From Psychrobacter sp. TAE2020 (lineage in GTDB: Bacteria; Pseudomonadota; Gammaproteobacteria; Pseudomonadales; Moraxellaceae), in contig NZ_JAHLMU010000001.1 in assembly GCF_018919485.1 (NCBI RefSeq), positions 1,323,684-1,387,164 of the forward strand: DNA of 63,481 nt, written 5' to 3'. The notes beneath the pieces are model-generated. The model saw only the letters and a program-made list of their open reading frames with translations. It ran no database searches and was not told the DNA's origin. Shown in pieces: positions 24,762 to 33,672 of the stretch (positions are counted from its first letter, which is position 1; every line of letters begins with the position of its first letter). The translations under genes and the position numbers were made by a program.

Positions 24762-26381
24762 GTGCCGGTGAAAGACCACTCTAAAGATAATCTGTCTGCC
24801 TCTGTCTTTGCCACACTAATAGCTTGGTTAAAAGATTTTAGGCAGCGCTGGTCATTTGAAAATCTGACCAATTTGCCTGATCGTTTAAAAAACATTTGGC
24901 AAAGGCTGCTTGGCTCTTATTGGTTTATTCCTATCGCTTGCATAGTATTAGGCATACTTTTAGCGCCACTATTGCTGTCTATTGATCAGCACTTTGATCG
25001 TGAAATGGTGAGAGACATTAGCTTTGCATTTACTGGTGATGCGGATGCTGCGCGGGCTATTATGACAGCAATCGCCGGAGCGATATTAGGAGTAGCAGGC
25101 ACCACGTTTTCTATTACTATTGCCGTACTATCGATGGCTTCATCACAATTTGGCCCACGGCTACTACGTAACTTTTTAACCGATACTCCTAACCAATTTG
25201 TTCTAGGTATCTTTTTGGGTACTTTTAGCTATAGCTTATTAGTACTGAAGGCTATTCATAAGTTTGACGTTGGTTTTGGTGTGCCGCAGTTAGCAGTTAC
25301 TTTTGCTATTGCTCTTGCGGTCATTTGCGCGCTATTGCTAGTGTATTTTGTCCAGCATATGGTACATGCAATTCAGGCCTCACATGTCATTCAAGATGCC
25401 AGCAACGACGCCATTAACAACATTAATTATTGGTACAGTGCCACTTGTGATCTGCAACATCAACAAAATATGTCTGCCAAAGATATTGATCGCTATCACC
25501 AGTGGCCAATGACTCCCCTCTATGCTCCAGCTTCAGGATATCTAAGACAATTATATGTAGAAACGCTAATAGCGCTAGCTAGTGACTATGGTGGCGTTAT
25601 CCAATTGCATACTAATCTTGGCAACTTCGTTACTGATGCTAATGTTATAGGGCACTTCTATCAAAGCCCAGATGATCATGCAAGCTTACTACAAAAAACT
25701 AAAACCTCAAACTTAGCACTTCTACCACGCAGACCTGATGGTTTATTCTGGCAGCGCTTTGCGGCAGGCTTAGCTATTGACGCTAGACTGTCACACTCAA
25801 ATGATATCGCCTACAGCTTAGGGCAAATGACTGAGATTGCGCTACGTGCTTTATCTCCGGGGATTAATGACCCTAAAACAGCAGTAAACTGTGTGCAATC
25901 TTTGACTACTTGCTTGAGTATCATGTTGCGTCGACAGCCTCCCAGCTCCTATCACTTCTATATACCATCACATGATAGCAATACTGACGATATTGCAGTC
26001 AACCAGCCAGTACCCGCAATCTTAGCACTCATTACTAAGACCCCTAAGATATCGGACTTTATCGATACCTCATTAGGTGAAATACGGCGTTATGCTACGG
26101 CAGATTTGATGGTGCTAAAAGCGCTGTGTCAGGCGATTACTGATCTGAATTATGCTAGAGTTAATAGCGCTCAACGTCAGACCTTACTGCATGAACTAAC
26201 GCTGATTGAACGCGCTGGACAACAAAACTTAGCTTATAGCGAGCTCACCGCCGACTTGCAAGCCATGTGTCTACAGGCAAGAGAGTTTATCCATGATGAT
26301 AACGCTAAGCACTTACACTTTGAATATGTTAGTGAATTTAATGCTCATATTCGTAAGGCGCTAGAGACTCAAGCTAGCTAG
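24762..26381 (+). CDS. DUF2254 membrane protein
   Basis: Predicted inner-membrane protein of 539 aa. Four hydrophobic segments lie at roughly residues 50-75, 100-130, 145-165 and 175-200, and a long soluble C-terminal part contains the family's typical ALSPGINDPKTAVNCVQSL. Function is unknown; other DUF2254 proteins have not been assigned an activity I can name. The first codon appears to be GTG at 24762 with GGAG upstream. It lies 104 bp after the YihY gene and 38 bp before a Na+/H+ antiporter on the same strand. Confidence 0.8.
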   Translation: MPVKDHSKDNLSASVFATLIAWLKDFRQRWSFENLTNLPDRLKNIWQRLLGSYWFIPIACIVLGILLAPLLLSIDQHFDREMVRDISFAFTGDADAARAIMTAIAGAILGVAGTTFSITIAVLSMASSQFGPRLLRNFLTDTPNQFVLGIFLGTFSYSLLVLKAIHKFDVGFGVPQLAVTFAIALAVICALLLVYFVQHMVHAIQASHVIQDASNDAINNINYWYSATCDLQHQQNMSAKDIDRYHQWPMTPLYAPASGYLRQLYVETLIALASDYGGVIQLHTNLGNFVTDANVIGHFYQSPDDHASLLQKTKTSNLALLPRRPDGLFWQRFAAGLAIDARLSHSNDIAYSLGQMTEIALRALSPGINDPKTAVNCVQSLTTCLSIMLRRQPPSSYHFYIPSHDSNTDDIAVNQPVPAILALITKTPKISDFIDTSLGEIRRYATADLMVLKALCQAITDLNYARVNSAQRQTLLHELTLIERAGQQNLAYSELTADLQAMCLQAREFIHDDNAKHLHFEYVSEFNAHIRKALETQAS

Positions 26382-26419
26382 CTTGTTTAACTTCCATTTT
26401 ATATATTTGAGAATTTTTT

Positions 26420-27685
26420 ATGGCCTCTGCAACTAGTCTAACCGTACTCGAAATCAGCGCCATATTTTTATCGATCACTGCTTTGCTGACTTATTTTAAT
26501 CACCGTTTTATTGGTCTGCCGACTACTATAGGCGTGATGGTCATCTCTATCTTATTGTCTATTATAGCGATATTTTTGGGGTTCTTAGGCTTTGATCAGC
26601 TGATTGATTATGAGGTTAGCCTACTAAACCAGCTGGATTTTACTGAAGTATTGTTAGATGGCATGCTCTCAATGCTATTATTTGCTGGTGCTTTGCATGT
26701 CAATATCGGTGATCTAAAACGTTATAAACTACCCATTGGTATCCTTGCTTGTATAGGGACGATAGTATCAGCCGTGCTTATTGCTGCTGCTATTTATTAT
26801 ATGCTGCCGCTGTTTGACTTTGGTCTGCCTTTTATTTGGTGCTTGCTATTTGGTGCTTTGATATCGCCAACGGATCCGATTGCGGTGATAGGCATCTTAG
26901 CTTCAGCCAATGCGCCAAAGAGTATCGAAACGGTAATCGCTGGCGAGTCATTATTTAATGATGGCATTGGGGTAGTAATCTTTGTCATTCTTCTCGGCAT
27001 TTTGACTAGTGGTAACATCCCGACAGTCAATTATGTGGCTCATGCGCTAGCAGTTGAAGCTGGCGGTGGTATCGTCTTCGGTTTAGTACTCGGTGCTATT
27101 TTGTACTATATGCTCAAGAGTATTGATAGTTATCAAGAAGAAGTGCTATTGACCCTAGCTGGGGTGATTGGTGGTTATGCGCTCGCCAGCCATTGGCATC
27201 TATCAGGGCCGTTAGCTATGGTAATGATGGGACTAATGGTTGGTAATCGCGGTCGCGAGCTAGCAATGAGTGATAAGACCCGCCACTATATCGATCTATT
27301 TTGGGAGTTAATCGATGAGATATTGAACGCTATTTTGTTTGTATTAATCGGTTTAGAAGTAGTAATGATTGCGTACTCAGGTAATCTATTTATCGCTGCG
27401 GGCTTAACTATTATTATTGCTCTATTAGCACGACTTATCGTAGTCGGCATGACCACTAGGACCTTTAGACACCAACTCAATTTACCAGTAGGTGCTTGGA
27501 AAGTACTGACTTGGGGTGGTTTACGTGGTGGTATCTCCGTGGCGCTAGTGTTGCAGCTACCAGCCGGTGCCGAGCGTGATATCTTATTAGCCCTTACTTA
27601 TGCGGTAGTAGTATTCTCAATCCTAGTACAAGGCTTAAGTATCGGTAAAGTTGCCAAAACTATTAAACCTATCAACGAGCTTTAG
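26420..27685 (+). CDS. Na+/H+ antiporter, CPA1 (NhaP) family
   Basis: Sodium/proton exchanger of the inner membrane, with about 12 hydrophobic segments over 421 aa. The ion-binding region shows LISPTDPIAVIGIL (TD motif of helix 5) and GESLFNDGIGVVIF (ND motif of helix 6), the pair that defines electroneutral CPA1 exchangers. A later conserved Arg/Gly stretch reads TWGGLRGGISVALVLQLP. It would help with pH and Na+ balance. It lacks the long cytoplasmic C-terminal extension some NhaP proteins have. Confidence 0.9.
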   Translation: MASATSLTVLEISAIFLSITALLTYFNHRFIGLPTTIGVMVISILLSIIAIFLGFLGFDQLIDYEVSLLNQLDFTEVLLDGMLSMLLFAGALHVNIGDLKRYKLPIGILACIGTIVSAVLIAAAIYYMLPLFDFGLPFIWCLLFGALISPTDPIAVIGILASANAPKSIETVIAGESLFNDGIGVVIFVILLGILTSGNIPTVNYVAHALAVEAGGGIVFGLVLGAILYYMLKSIDSYQEEVLLTLAGVIGGYALASHWHLSGPLAMVMMGLMVGNRGRELAMSDKTRHYIDLFWELIDEILNAILFVLIGLEVVMIAYSGNLFIAAGLTIIIALLARLIVVGMTTRTFRHQLNLPVGAWKVLTWGGLRGGISVALVLQLPAGAERDILLALTYAVVVFSILVQGLSIGKVAKTIKPINEL

Positions 27686-27713
27686 AGGGAGCCTTACAAA
27701 GCCATTAACTATT

Positions 27714-27741
27714 AAACTAATAAACTAATAAACTAATAAAC
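27714..27741. repeat. 8-bp tandem repeat AAACTAAT
   Basis: About 3.6 perfect copies of AAACTAAT lie between the antiporter stop and its terminator. Too short and non-coding to suggest a function; a candidate slippage tract. Confidence 0.85.
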
Positions 27742-27764
27742 CAAAAAGCTAGCTTATTAAGTAA

Positions 27765-27801
27765 TAAAACCGCCAAAGAAGAATGTCTTTTGGCGGTTTT
27801 A
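27765..27801. terminator. Terminator after Na+/H+ antiporter
   Basis: Hairpin AAAACCGCCAAAG / CTTTTGGCGGTTTT with a short loop and T-run, 80 bp after the stop. It also faces the convergent DUF2127 gene and could act both ways. Confidence 0.85.
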
Positions 27802-27922
27802 TTTGTGCTGTTAAACAGTGCTATTAGACAATGCTGATAAATAAGATAGTCTCTGCTTATATGTGACTAACTAATGCACTAAAAATTATTAATGATCAGC
27901 TTGGTACCAATAATTAGCAGAA

Positions 27923-28447
27923 CTAAATCAAGCCTTTACGCTTCATATTTCGATAAACCACGATCACGATAACCACGTTTAATAGCAATATAAATAATTT
28001 AAACCCATCGAATGTACTAGCGAACAGATAGTACAGCTCTATAGGTATAAAAACACCGTATCCGATGACGCTAAACCAATAGGCCCAAGTTTTATCTTGC
28101 CATAAGCCGTAAGCTTCAATGAAGCGCAAGCTGGCATAAGCAAAAATCAACAATAAGAATAACGTCCAGTTGTGACTAGCTTTTTGCGCTAGCTGTACTA
28201 TGCTTTCTACTTGCGCTGCTAACAGCTGACCAAAGTTTTGCTGCCAAGTATTAGTAGCAGTCGCTAGCCACTGATCTAAATCTTTGTGCCATAGCCATAA
28301 AGCAGCTGCTCCTAGCAGCGCGCCAATACCTTTGACTATCTCATAGATAGCTACTGCCTTGATCGACTCACTAGATTGACTAGCTGCGCTCACCTTTATA
28401 GGCAGCTTGGCATTAGATAGATTAGCCAAAGAATGTCTCCACGACAC
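27923..28447 (-). CDS. DUF2127 membrane protein
   Basis: A 174-aa protein with about four hydrophobic segments. SIKAVAIYEIVKGIGALLGAAAL near residue 28 and a later YASLRFIEAYGLWQDKTWAYWF are typical of the DUF2127 family, of unknown function. The start appears to be GTG at 28447, so the first 26 bp overlap the end of pyrC' in another frame; an internal TTG at 28429 is the other option. The overlap suggests it is translated from the pyrB-pyrC' message. Confidence 0.78.
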   Translation of the reverse strand: MSWRHSLANLSNAKLPIKVSAASQSSESIKAVAIYEIVKGIGALLGAAALWLWHKDLDQWLATATNTWQQNFGQLLAAQVESIVQLAQKASHNWTLFLLLIFAYASLRFIEAYGLWQDKTWAYWFSVIGYGVFIPIELYYLFASTFDGFKLFILLLNVVIVIVVYRNMKRKGLI

Positions 28448-29633
28448 GACCTTGTAACTGTTGGCCGAAGAAAGGGGTGTTTTTACCGTTAGACAGCATA
28501 GTTTCAGCAGTTACTTGCCATTTCATATCAGGGTCTACTAATATAGCTCCGCCAGTTTCTAGATATTGATCTTCAATACCAGCAATTTTTGCCGGATTGA
28601 GACAAATCTTAGCCACTAGTTGCTCTACCGTTAAAACCTCATCACGCACTAGCTGACACGCCAGCGCCATAAAAGTATCGAAGTTAGAGATACCTGGGAT
28701 ACTTTCAGCAAAGGGGGCTTTTTTGGCAGTAACGTTAAGCGGCTCATGATGGCTACAAATGGCATCGATAGTGCCGTCTTTAAGACCACGACGTAGCGCT
28801 TGCTGGTCAGTGTTACTGCGTAATGGCGGCAGCACATATGACATAGCATTAAAGCCTTCTAGATTATCATCAGTCAAATGCAACTGATGCATCGCCACAT
28901 CACAAGTGACTGGTAAACCCTTATCTTTAGCCCAGCGCATGAGCTCCACTGAAGACTTACAGGACAGCTGACTAAAGTGAGCGGCAATACCGGTCTCTTC
29001 AACCATTAGTAATTGCGTTGATAAAGCTACGGTTTCGGCAATCCAAGGAATACCTTGCAAACCATGATAAGAAGCGATATAGCCTTCGTGAGCTACGCCA
29101 TCGCCAGATAAGCTAGGCTCATCAGGATAGAAGAATACTTTCATCCCAAAGGTAGCGGCATACTCCAAGGTACGCAACTGGACTAAATCATTTTCAAAAG
29201 GTCGACGAGCATTAGAAACTGCAATACAACCCCCTTTTTTGAGGCCGGCGATATTAGAAGGTCTCTCACCCTTTAACCCTGCCGTCAGTGCCCCTAAGAT
29301 ATGCAAGTGAATGCCGCCATCTTCTAACGCTCGTTCTCGCAAACCCTTTAGCAATGAGCCATTCTCTAATATAGGATTAGTATCAGGCGGAATGACTACA
29401 TGCAAAAACCCGTTAGCCAGTGCTGCGCTGCCTTCTGATGCCAGCGTTCCATGCTGCTGCAAGCCTGGTTCACGTAAGCGGGCGCACAAATCAACCAAAG
29501 GCGGTAGTAGCCACATTTGATGATCTGATGCGTTATTAGTCAACTGCTCACTCACTGAACTGGGTAGTGATTGGCTAAAAGCGGTAGGCAATAGGTCGAC
29601 TATCTGTGCTGTAGTGTTATTATTATCGATCAT
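28422..29633 (-). CDS. pyrC': Dihydroorotase-like protein PyrC' (catalytically inactive)
   Basis: A dihydroorotase homologue lying directly after pyrB. Active enzymes read HxHLREPG at the first metal-binding strand; here the stretch is VDLCARLREPG, so both metal His residues are replaced by Cys and Arg. Later segments GALTAGLKGER, AHFSQLSCKSSVELM and DAICSHHEPL still show the family fold. In Pseudomonas such inactive PyrC' partners hold aspartate transcarbamylase in a dodecamer, and the pyrB-pyrC' pairing here points to the same structural job. I take the start MIDNNNTTAQ at 29633; the frame is open from a TTG at 29687. A true pyrC should exist elsewhere in the genome. Confidence 0.88.
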   Translation of the reverse strand: MIDNNNTTAQIVDLLPTAFSQSLPSSVSEQLTNNASDHQMWLLPPLVDLCARLREPGLQQHGTLASEGSAALANGFLHVVIPPDTNPILENGSLLKGLRERALEDGGIHLHILGALTAGLKGERPSNIAGLKKGGCIAVSNARRPFENDLVQLRTLEYAATFGMKVFFYPDEPSLSGDGVAHEGYIASYHGLQGIPWIAETVALSTQLLMVEETGIAAHFSQLSCKSSVELMRWAKDKGLPVTCDVAMHQLHLTDDNLEGFNAMSYVLPPLRSNTDQQALRRGLKDGTIDAICSHHEPLNVTAKKAPFAESIPGISNFDTFMALACQLVRDEVLTVEQLVAKICLNPAKIAGIEDQYLETGGAILVDPDMKWQVTAETMLSNGKNTPFFGQQLQGRVVETFFG

Positions 29634-29738
29634 GAGCTGGGTACCATGTAAATAAGTTAAATAGGAAAGTAGACAAAAACTAACCAACAGCCATTGGCTA
29701 AATTAGTATCACATCAAAATCTAATCTACTGCTAGCAA

Positions 29739-30806
29739 TTATCCTCTATTCGCTTGGTGAGCGCGCTGCCCTTCCATAGTCAAAGCCAATACTGCCATAC
29801 GTATAGCGACCCCATTACTCACCTGCTTTAAGATAACGGATTGCGGGCCATCAGCCACGCTTGAGGCAATTTCCACCCCACGATTCATTGGCCCAGGATG
29901 CATAATTAGCGCATCGGGTTTGGCTAACGCTACCCGCTCAGGGGTAATGCCGTACTGCTTATAATATTCACTCGATGAAGCTAGTAGAGGCGAGCCAATA
30001 CGCTCGTTCTGTATTCTAAGCCCCATAATCACATCACAGTCACGCACGCAGCTGTTCATATCCTCATAGACTTGCACCCCAAAACGCTCAATACCTTTTG
30101 GTAGCAGCGTACGTGGCGCTATCACTCTAATATCTTTGACACCTAAGGTTTGCAAGGCACTGATATCGGATCGAGCTACTCGTGAATGCTTGACATCGCC
30201 AATGATAGCCACTGACAACTCTTCAAACGGACGCGGCGCTTCACGGTGAATAGTGAGCATATCGAGCATACCTTGAGTAGGATGTGCATGCCAGCCGTCA
30301 CCGCCGTTAATAATAGCAATATCTGGGGTCACCTCAGTAGCCATAAAATGTGCAGCGCCAGAAGCGGAATGACGTACTACAAAAATATCAGCAGTCATTG
30401 CTTGTAGATTCCACAGCGTATCGCGTAGGCTTTCGCCTTTTTTCGCACTAGAGCTGGCGATATCAAGGTTCAACACATTAGCACCAAGACGTTTTTCAGC
30501 GACCTCAAAGGTAGTCCGCGTACGAGTTGATGGCTCAAAAAATAGATTCATCACCGTACAACCTTCCAACTCAGGACGATTAATCAGTTGCCCATTTTCA
30601 TCGAAGAAAGTTTCAGCTTTGGCAATGATAGCTTGCAATTGCGCTTTGTTAAGACCTTCCACTCCCAAAAAATGCCTTATGCTACCATCACTATTTAATT
30701 GTGGTCGACTAAGCGAAGTATTGAGTCTTTGATGAATAGTACTAGGATCAAACTTGGCGTATTCAGAAGGGGAAACGTTATTCTTGGTATCGTGAGTATT
30801 TGGCAT
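29739..30806 (-). CDS. pyrB: Aspartate carbamoyltransferase catalytic subunit
   Basis: Condenses carbamoyl phosphate with aspartate in the first committed step of pyrimidine synthesis. The carbamoyl-phosphate site [13 protein letters not shown] lies near residue 90, the [11 protein letters not shown] segment near 205, and the C-terminal [12 protein letters not shown] near 305. At 355 aa it has a longer N-terminus than the ~310-aa E. coli enzyme, which is typical of the class that associates with PyrC'. It is followed by pyrC' after 105 bp and no regulatory pyrI gene is present. Confidence 0.96.
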   Translation of the reverse strand: MPNTHDTKNNVSPSEYAKFDPSTIHQRLNTSLSRPQLNSDGSIRHFLGVEGLNKAQLQAIIAKAETFFDENGQLINRPELEGCTVMNLFFEPSTRTRTTFEVAEKRLGANVLNLDIASSSAKKGESLRDTLWNLQAMTADIFVVRHSASGAAHFMATEVTPDIAIINGGDGWHAHPTQGMLDMLTIHREAPRPFEELSVAIIGDVKHSRVARSDISALQTLGVKDIRVIAPRTLLPKGIERFGVQVYEDMNSCVRDCDVIMGLRIQNERIGSPLLASSSEYYKQYGITPERVALAKPDALIMHPGPMNRGVEIASSVADGPQSVILKQVSNGVAIRMAVLALTMEGQRAHQANRG

Positions 30807-31563
30807 AATGGCAAGTCTTTATGATAGGTTTATATTTAGGATTGAATTTACTGATTCAAACTGAATATTACAGCTAAGGTTATTATACTTATAATCATTG
30901 GTATTTTGCTTAAAACACTTAGTTAACCGTCTAGCAATAAGGACATTTTGTCGCTTATTTGCTACACTTTACCGCAATAACTTTATAATGCTAATGACTA
31001 CTGATAATGAATGTTACAACTTAAGGCTATTATCAACTCTTTTAATGACGGTTGTACCAAAATTTATCAGCGCCAACGACATTAAGACGGCTCATTAATT
31101 AGCGAATGACGATAAAAATGCGATAGATTTTCGTCAATCAAAATAGTTGTTGTAGAGAATATCATCTTATTGTTTATAAACGCTCAAAGGGTCACATTAA
31201 TAGAGAGAGATAGCTATTTTAAGGCCGCTAACTATCCATCCTATTAAATGAGGACATGCCTTAGCCATAGTGTAGCTGATTTTGTCATAGTCATAAACAT
31301 AACGCTCTGACTAATTTAGCGCAGTTATGTATGTAGCTATTATTTGACCGCTAAAAATACGCTAAGCTCTCTTAATATAACTTTTTATCCAGCTTATCAA
31401 TAGCTTTTAACCGCTATTATTACCTTTAATAGCTAATAATTAATACTGTAATGCATTGCCTAATCACTATTTATTAAAGATTCAGTTAAGATTTATAGCC
31501 CAGTTGTTTTATCACTTTTTTATGATAACACTTTTATTATAATCCTACTTATTAGGAAGCTTT
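30807..31563. other. 757-bp divergent intergenic region pyrB / fbp
   Basis: Nothing here looks like a protein gene: the longest open frame (30898-31098, plus) encodes a Cys-rich, implausible peptide without a ribosome-binding site. The region is very A/T-rich and must contain the pyrB and fbp promoters. I see no tRNA, strong hairpin terminator or repeat in it. A small RNA cannot be ruled out. Confidence 0.5.
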
Positions 31564-32553
31564 ATGACCACTTTGACCGACTACTTAAACCATGTTTCTT
31601 GCGACGCTGCGCTTAGCGAAGTAATCACCACTGTTACTGACGTTGGTAAAACCATTGCCCAGCTATTAAGGAAGGGCGCGCTTGCAGATATCTTAGGGGA
31701 AGCGGGCAATCAGAACGTTCAAGGCGAAGATCAAAAAAAGCTCGATGTTTTAGCCAATGATTTATTATTAGACGCTTTAGCACAAAACAGTCATTGCGCT
31801 GGGGTTGCCTCAGAAGAACTAGATCATGCTACTCCTGCCAATGTAGACGGTAGCTTATTAGTATTATTTGATCCTCTTGATGGCTCCTCTAACATCGACA
31901 TCAATATGGCGGTGGGAACTATTTTCTCCATCCTTCCTTATAATCGTCAAGGCCAAGCGAGCAAAGATCAAGACTTTTTGCAGCCAGGCACTAAACAGCT
32001 AGCAGCTGGCTATTTATTATATGGCACTTCTACGATGCTAGCGCTGACTATCACTGATACAGTAGTTATGTTCAGTCTCGATCCTGATACTGGAGATTAT
32101 ATCGTGGTTGAAGAACAAGTCCAAATCGATGCAGACACTAGCGAGTACTCGATTAACAGCTCCAACTATCGCTATTGGCGTGCGCCTATGCAGCAATATA
32201 TAGATGAGTTGATCGCTGGTGAAGCTGGTGTGCGCGAGCGTGATTTTAATACCCGTTGGGTAGCAGCCATGGTCGGTGATGTGCACCGTATTTTATGCCG
32301 CGGCGGTCTCTTTACTTATCCGTTTGACACTAAGTATGCCAATAAAGCTGGCAAATTACGCTTGATGTACGAAGCTAATCCGATGAGCTTACTAATTGAA
32401 CGGGCTGGTGGTAGTGCTACTGATGCCGTCAACCGTATCCTTGATATCGAGCCTACAGATATTCATCAGCGGGTGCCTGTAGTCCTCGGTAGCAAAAACG
32501 AAGTCAATTATGTCAGAGAGCTACATTTACAGCATGCTAATAAACAGGGCTAA
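31564..32553 (+). CDS. fbp: Fructose-1,6-bisphosphatase class 1
   Basis: Hydrolyses fructose-1,6-bisphosphate to fructose-6-phosphate, the committed step of gluconeogenesis. The metal and phosphate sites are intact: ASEELDH near residue 80 and [13 protein letters not shown] near 102. The C-terminal [21 protein letters not shown] and the end segment [18 protein letters not shown] also match the class. The length of 329 aa is normal. The start follows TAGGAAGCTTT. It is read away from pyrB and followed by an RNA methyltransferase gene 110 bp downstream. Confidence 0.96.
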   Translation: MTTLTDYLNHVSCDAALSEVITTVTDVGKTIAQLLRKGALADILGEAGNQNVQGEDQKKLDVLANDLLLDALAQNSHCAGVASEELDHATPANVDGSLLVLFDPLDGSSNIDINMAVGTIFSILPYNRQGQASKDQDFLQPGTKQLAAGYLLYGTSTMLALTITDTVVMFSLDPDTGDYIVVEEQVQIDADTSEYSINSSNYRYWRAPMQQYIDELIAGEAGVRERDFNTRWVAAMVGDVHRILCRGGLFTYPFDTKYANKAGKLRLMYEANPMSLLIERAGGSATDAVNRILDIEPTDIHQRVPVVLGSKNEVNYVRELHLQHANKQG

Positions 32554-32684
32554 CTTAGATAACCGTCTGTAATAGGCGGTCATCCATAAATGACCTTGAC
32601 TGGGTTTACCTTTTTAACTACTAATTTTTAGCCAGTTAAACGGTTAAGCCGCGCAACTTTATATTGATTTTTAAGCGGTCTATT

Positions 32685-33488
32685 ATGACATTATATTCAA
32701 ACGAGCTAAACCCACTAGTTACTTCTGATAAGAACCAAACGATAAAGCTGGCCAAAGCTTTATTAACTCAAGCACGCCAACGTAATAAGCAAGCGCAGAC
32801 TGTACTTGAAGGCATACATTTAATTGACGCCGCTTTACGCAGCGATTATCCATTCGAACAAATACTAGTAGCAGAATCCGCTCATGGGCACCCTGAAGTG
32901 CAGCAAATATTAAGCCGCCTGACTACTGATATTAGTGTTTTAATCATGTCAGACTCGTTATATAAGAGCATTCGTAGTCTAGGCTCAGGTATCGATGTTA
33001 TGGCCATAGTCAAGATACCAGCTCCTATTCTGCCGATGATTACTACTGACTGTTTGATATTAGATGACGTCCAAGACAGCGGTAACGTAGGTACTTTACT
33101 GCGTACTGCTGCTGCTGTTGGCATTGATACTATACTTTGTACTAGTGGCACGGCTCAAGCATGGTCACCAAAGACTTTACGGGCAGGCATGGGTGCGCAG
33201 TTTGCATTGACTATCTATGAAGGGCTAAGCGTGACAGATATTTTAGATAAAGTACAAGTACCACTCTTAGCCACGAGTTCGCATACCGATACCTTAATCT
33301 ACCAGCATGATCTACGCCGGCCTACCGCTTGGATTATGGGTCACGAAGGTCAAGGGGTTTGCGCTGAGCTCATGCAATGTGCTACTCCTATCGCCTTACC
33401 TCAGCCTAATGGTCAAGAGAGCCTCAATGTCGCTATTGCTGGAGCGCTCTGTCTGTATGAAACTTTGCGTCAAAGAAGTTATTCTTAG
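32685..33488 (+). CDS. SPOUT (TrmH/SpoU) family RNA 2'-O-methyltransferase
   Basis: RNA ribose methyltransferase. The N-terminal ~100 residues form the substrate-binding domain (KLAKALLTQARQRNKQAQTVLEG, the family's 'R-R-...-vEG' feature). The catalytic knot has three motifs: VQDSGNVGTLLRTAAAVG (about residue 130), IMGHEGQGV (about 210) and PNGQESLNVAIAGALCLYE at the end. These fit rRNA or tRNA 2'-O methylation by the TrmH class. The exact target nucleotide is not predictable. I use the ATG at 32685 (MTLYSNEL); a TTG at 32664 is in frame. Confidence 0.88.
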   Translation: MTLYSNELNPLVTSDKNQTIKLAKALLTQARQRNKQAQTVLEGIHLIDAALRSDYPFEQILVAESAHGHPEVQQILSRLTTDISVLIMSDSLYKSIRSLGSGIDVMAIVKIPAPILPMITTDCLILDDVQDSGNVGTLLRTAAAVGIDTILCTSGTAQAWSPKTLRAGMGAQFALTIYEGLSVTDILDKVQVPLLATSSHTDTLIYQHDLRRPTAWIMGHEGQGVCAELMQCATPIALPQPNGQESLNVAIAGALCLYETLRQRSYS

Positions 33489-33563
33489 TTGGATTTGCTA
33501 TAAGGGTACTACAGTTAGAATATTAGGCGAAATTAAGTAGAATATTTTAATAAGCATTTTTGC

Positions 33564-33612
33564 AGCAAAAAAATGACTGAATAACATGATCCTTTGAATC
33601 CGTTATTCAGTC
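33564..33612 (-). terminator. Terminator after cupin/JmjC gene
   Basis: On the minus strand GACTGAATAAC pairs with GTTATTCAGTC (11 bp) and is followed by ATTTTTTT. It lies 60 bp past the stop of the leftward JmjC-like gene. Confidence 0.85.
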
Positions 33613-33672
33613 CTTACTCATTGAAACAGCTATCAAGTAAATATTATAGTCTGCCTACTATAAAACCAGCGG

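Noticed and set aside
27714..27741. 8-bp tandem repeat as a possible CRISPR or phase-variation tract
   Set aside because: Units are contiguous with no spacers and lie after a gene, not in a promoter or reading frame.
30898..31098. A 66-codon plus-strand frame in the pyrB-fbp gap
   Set aside because: Non-ATG-like context, no ribosome-binding site, unusual composition and no family resemblance.
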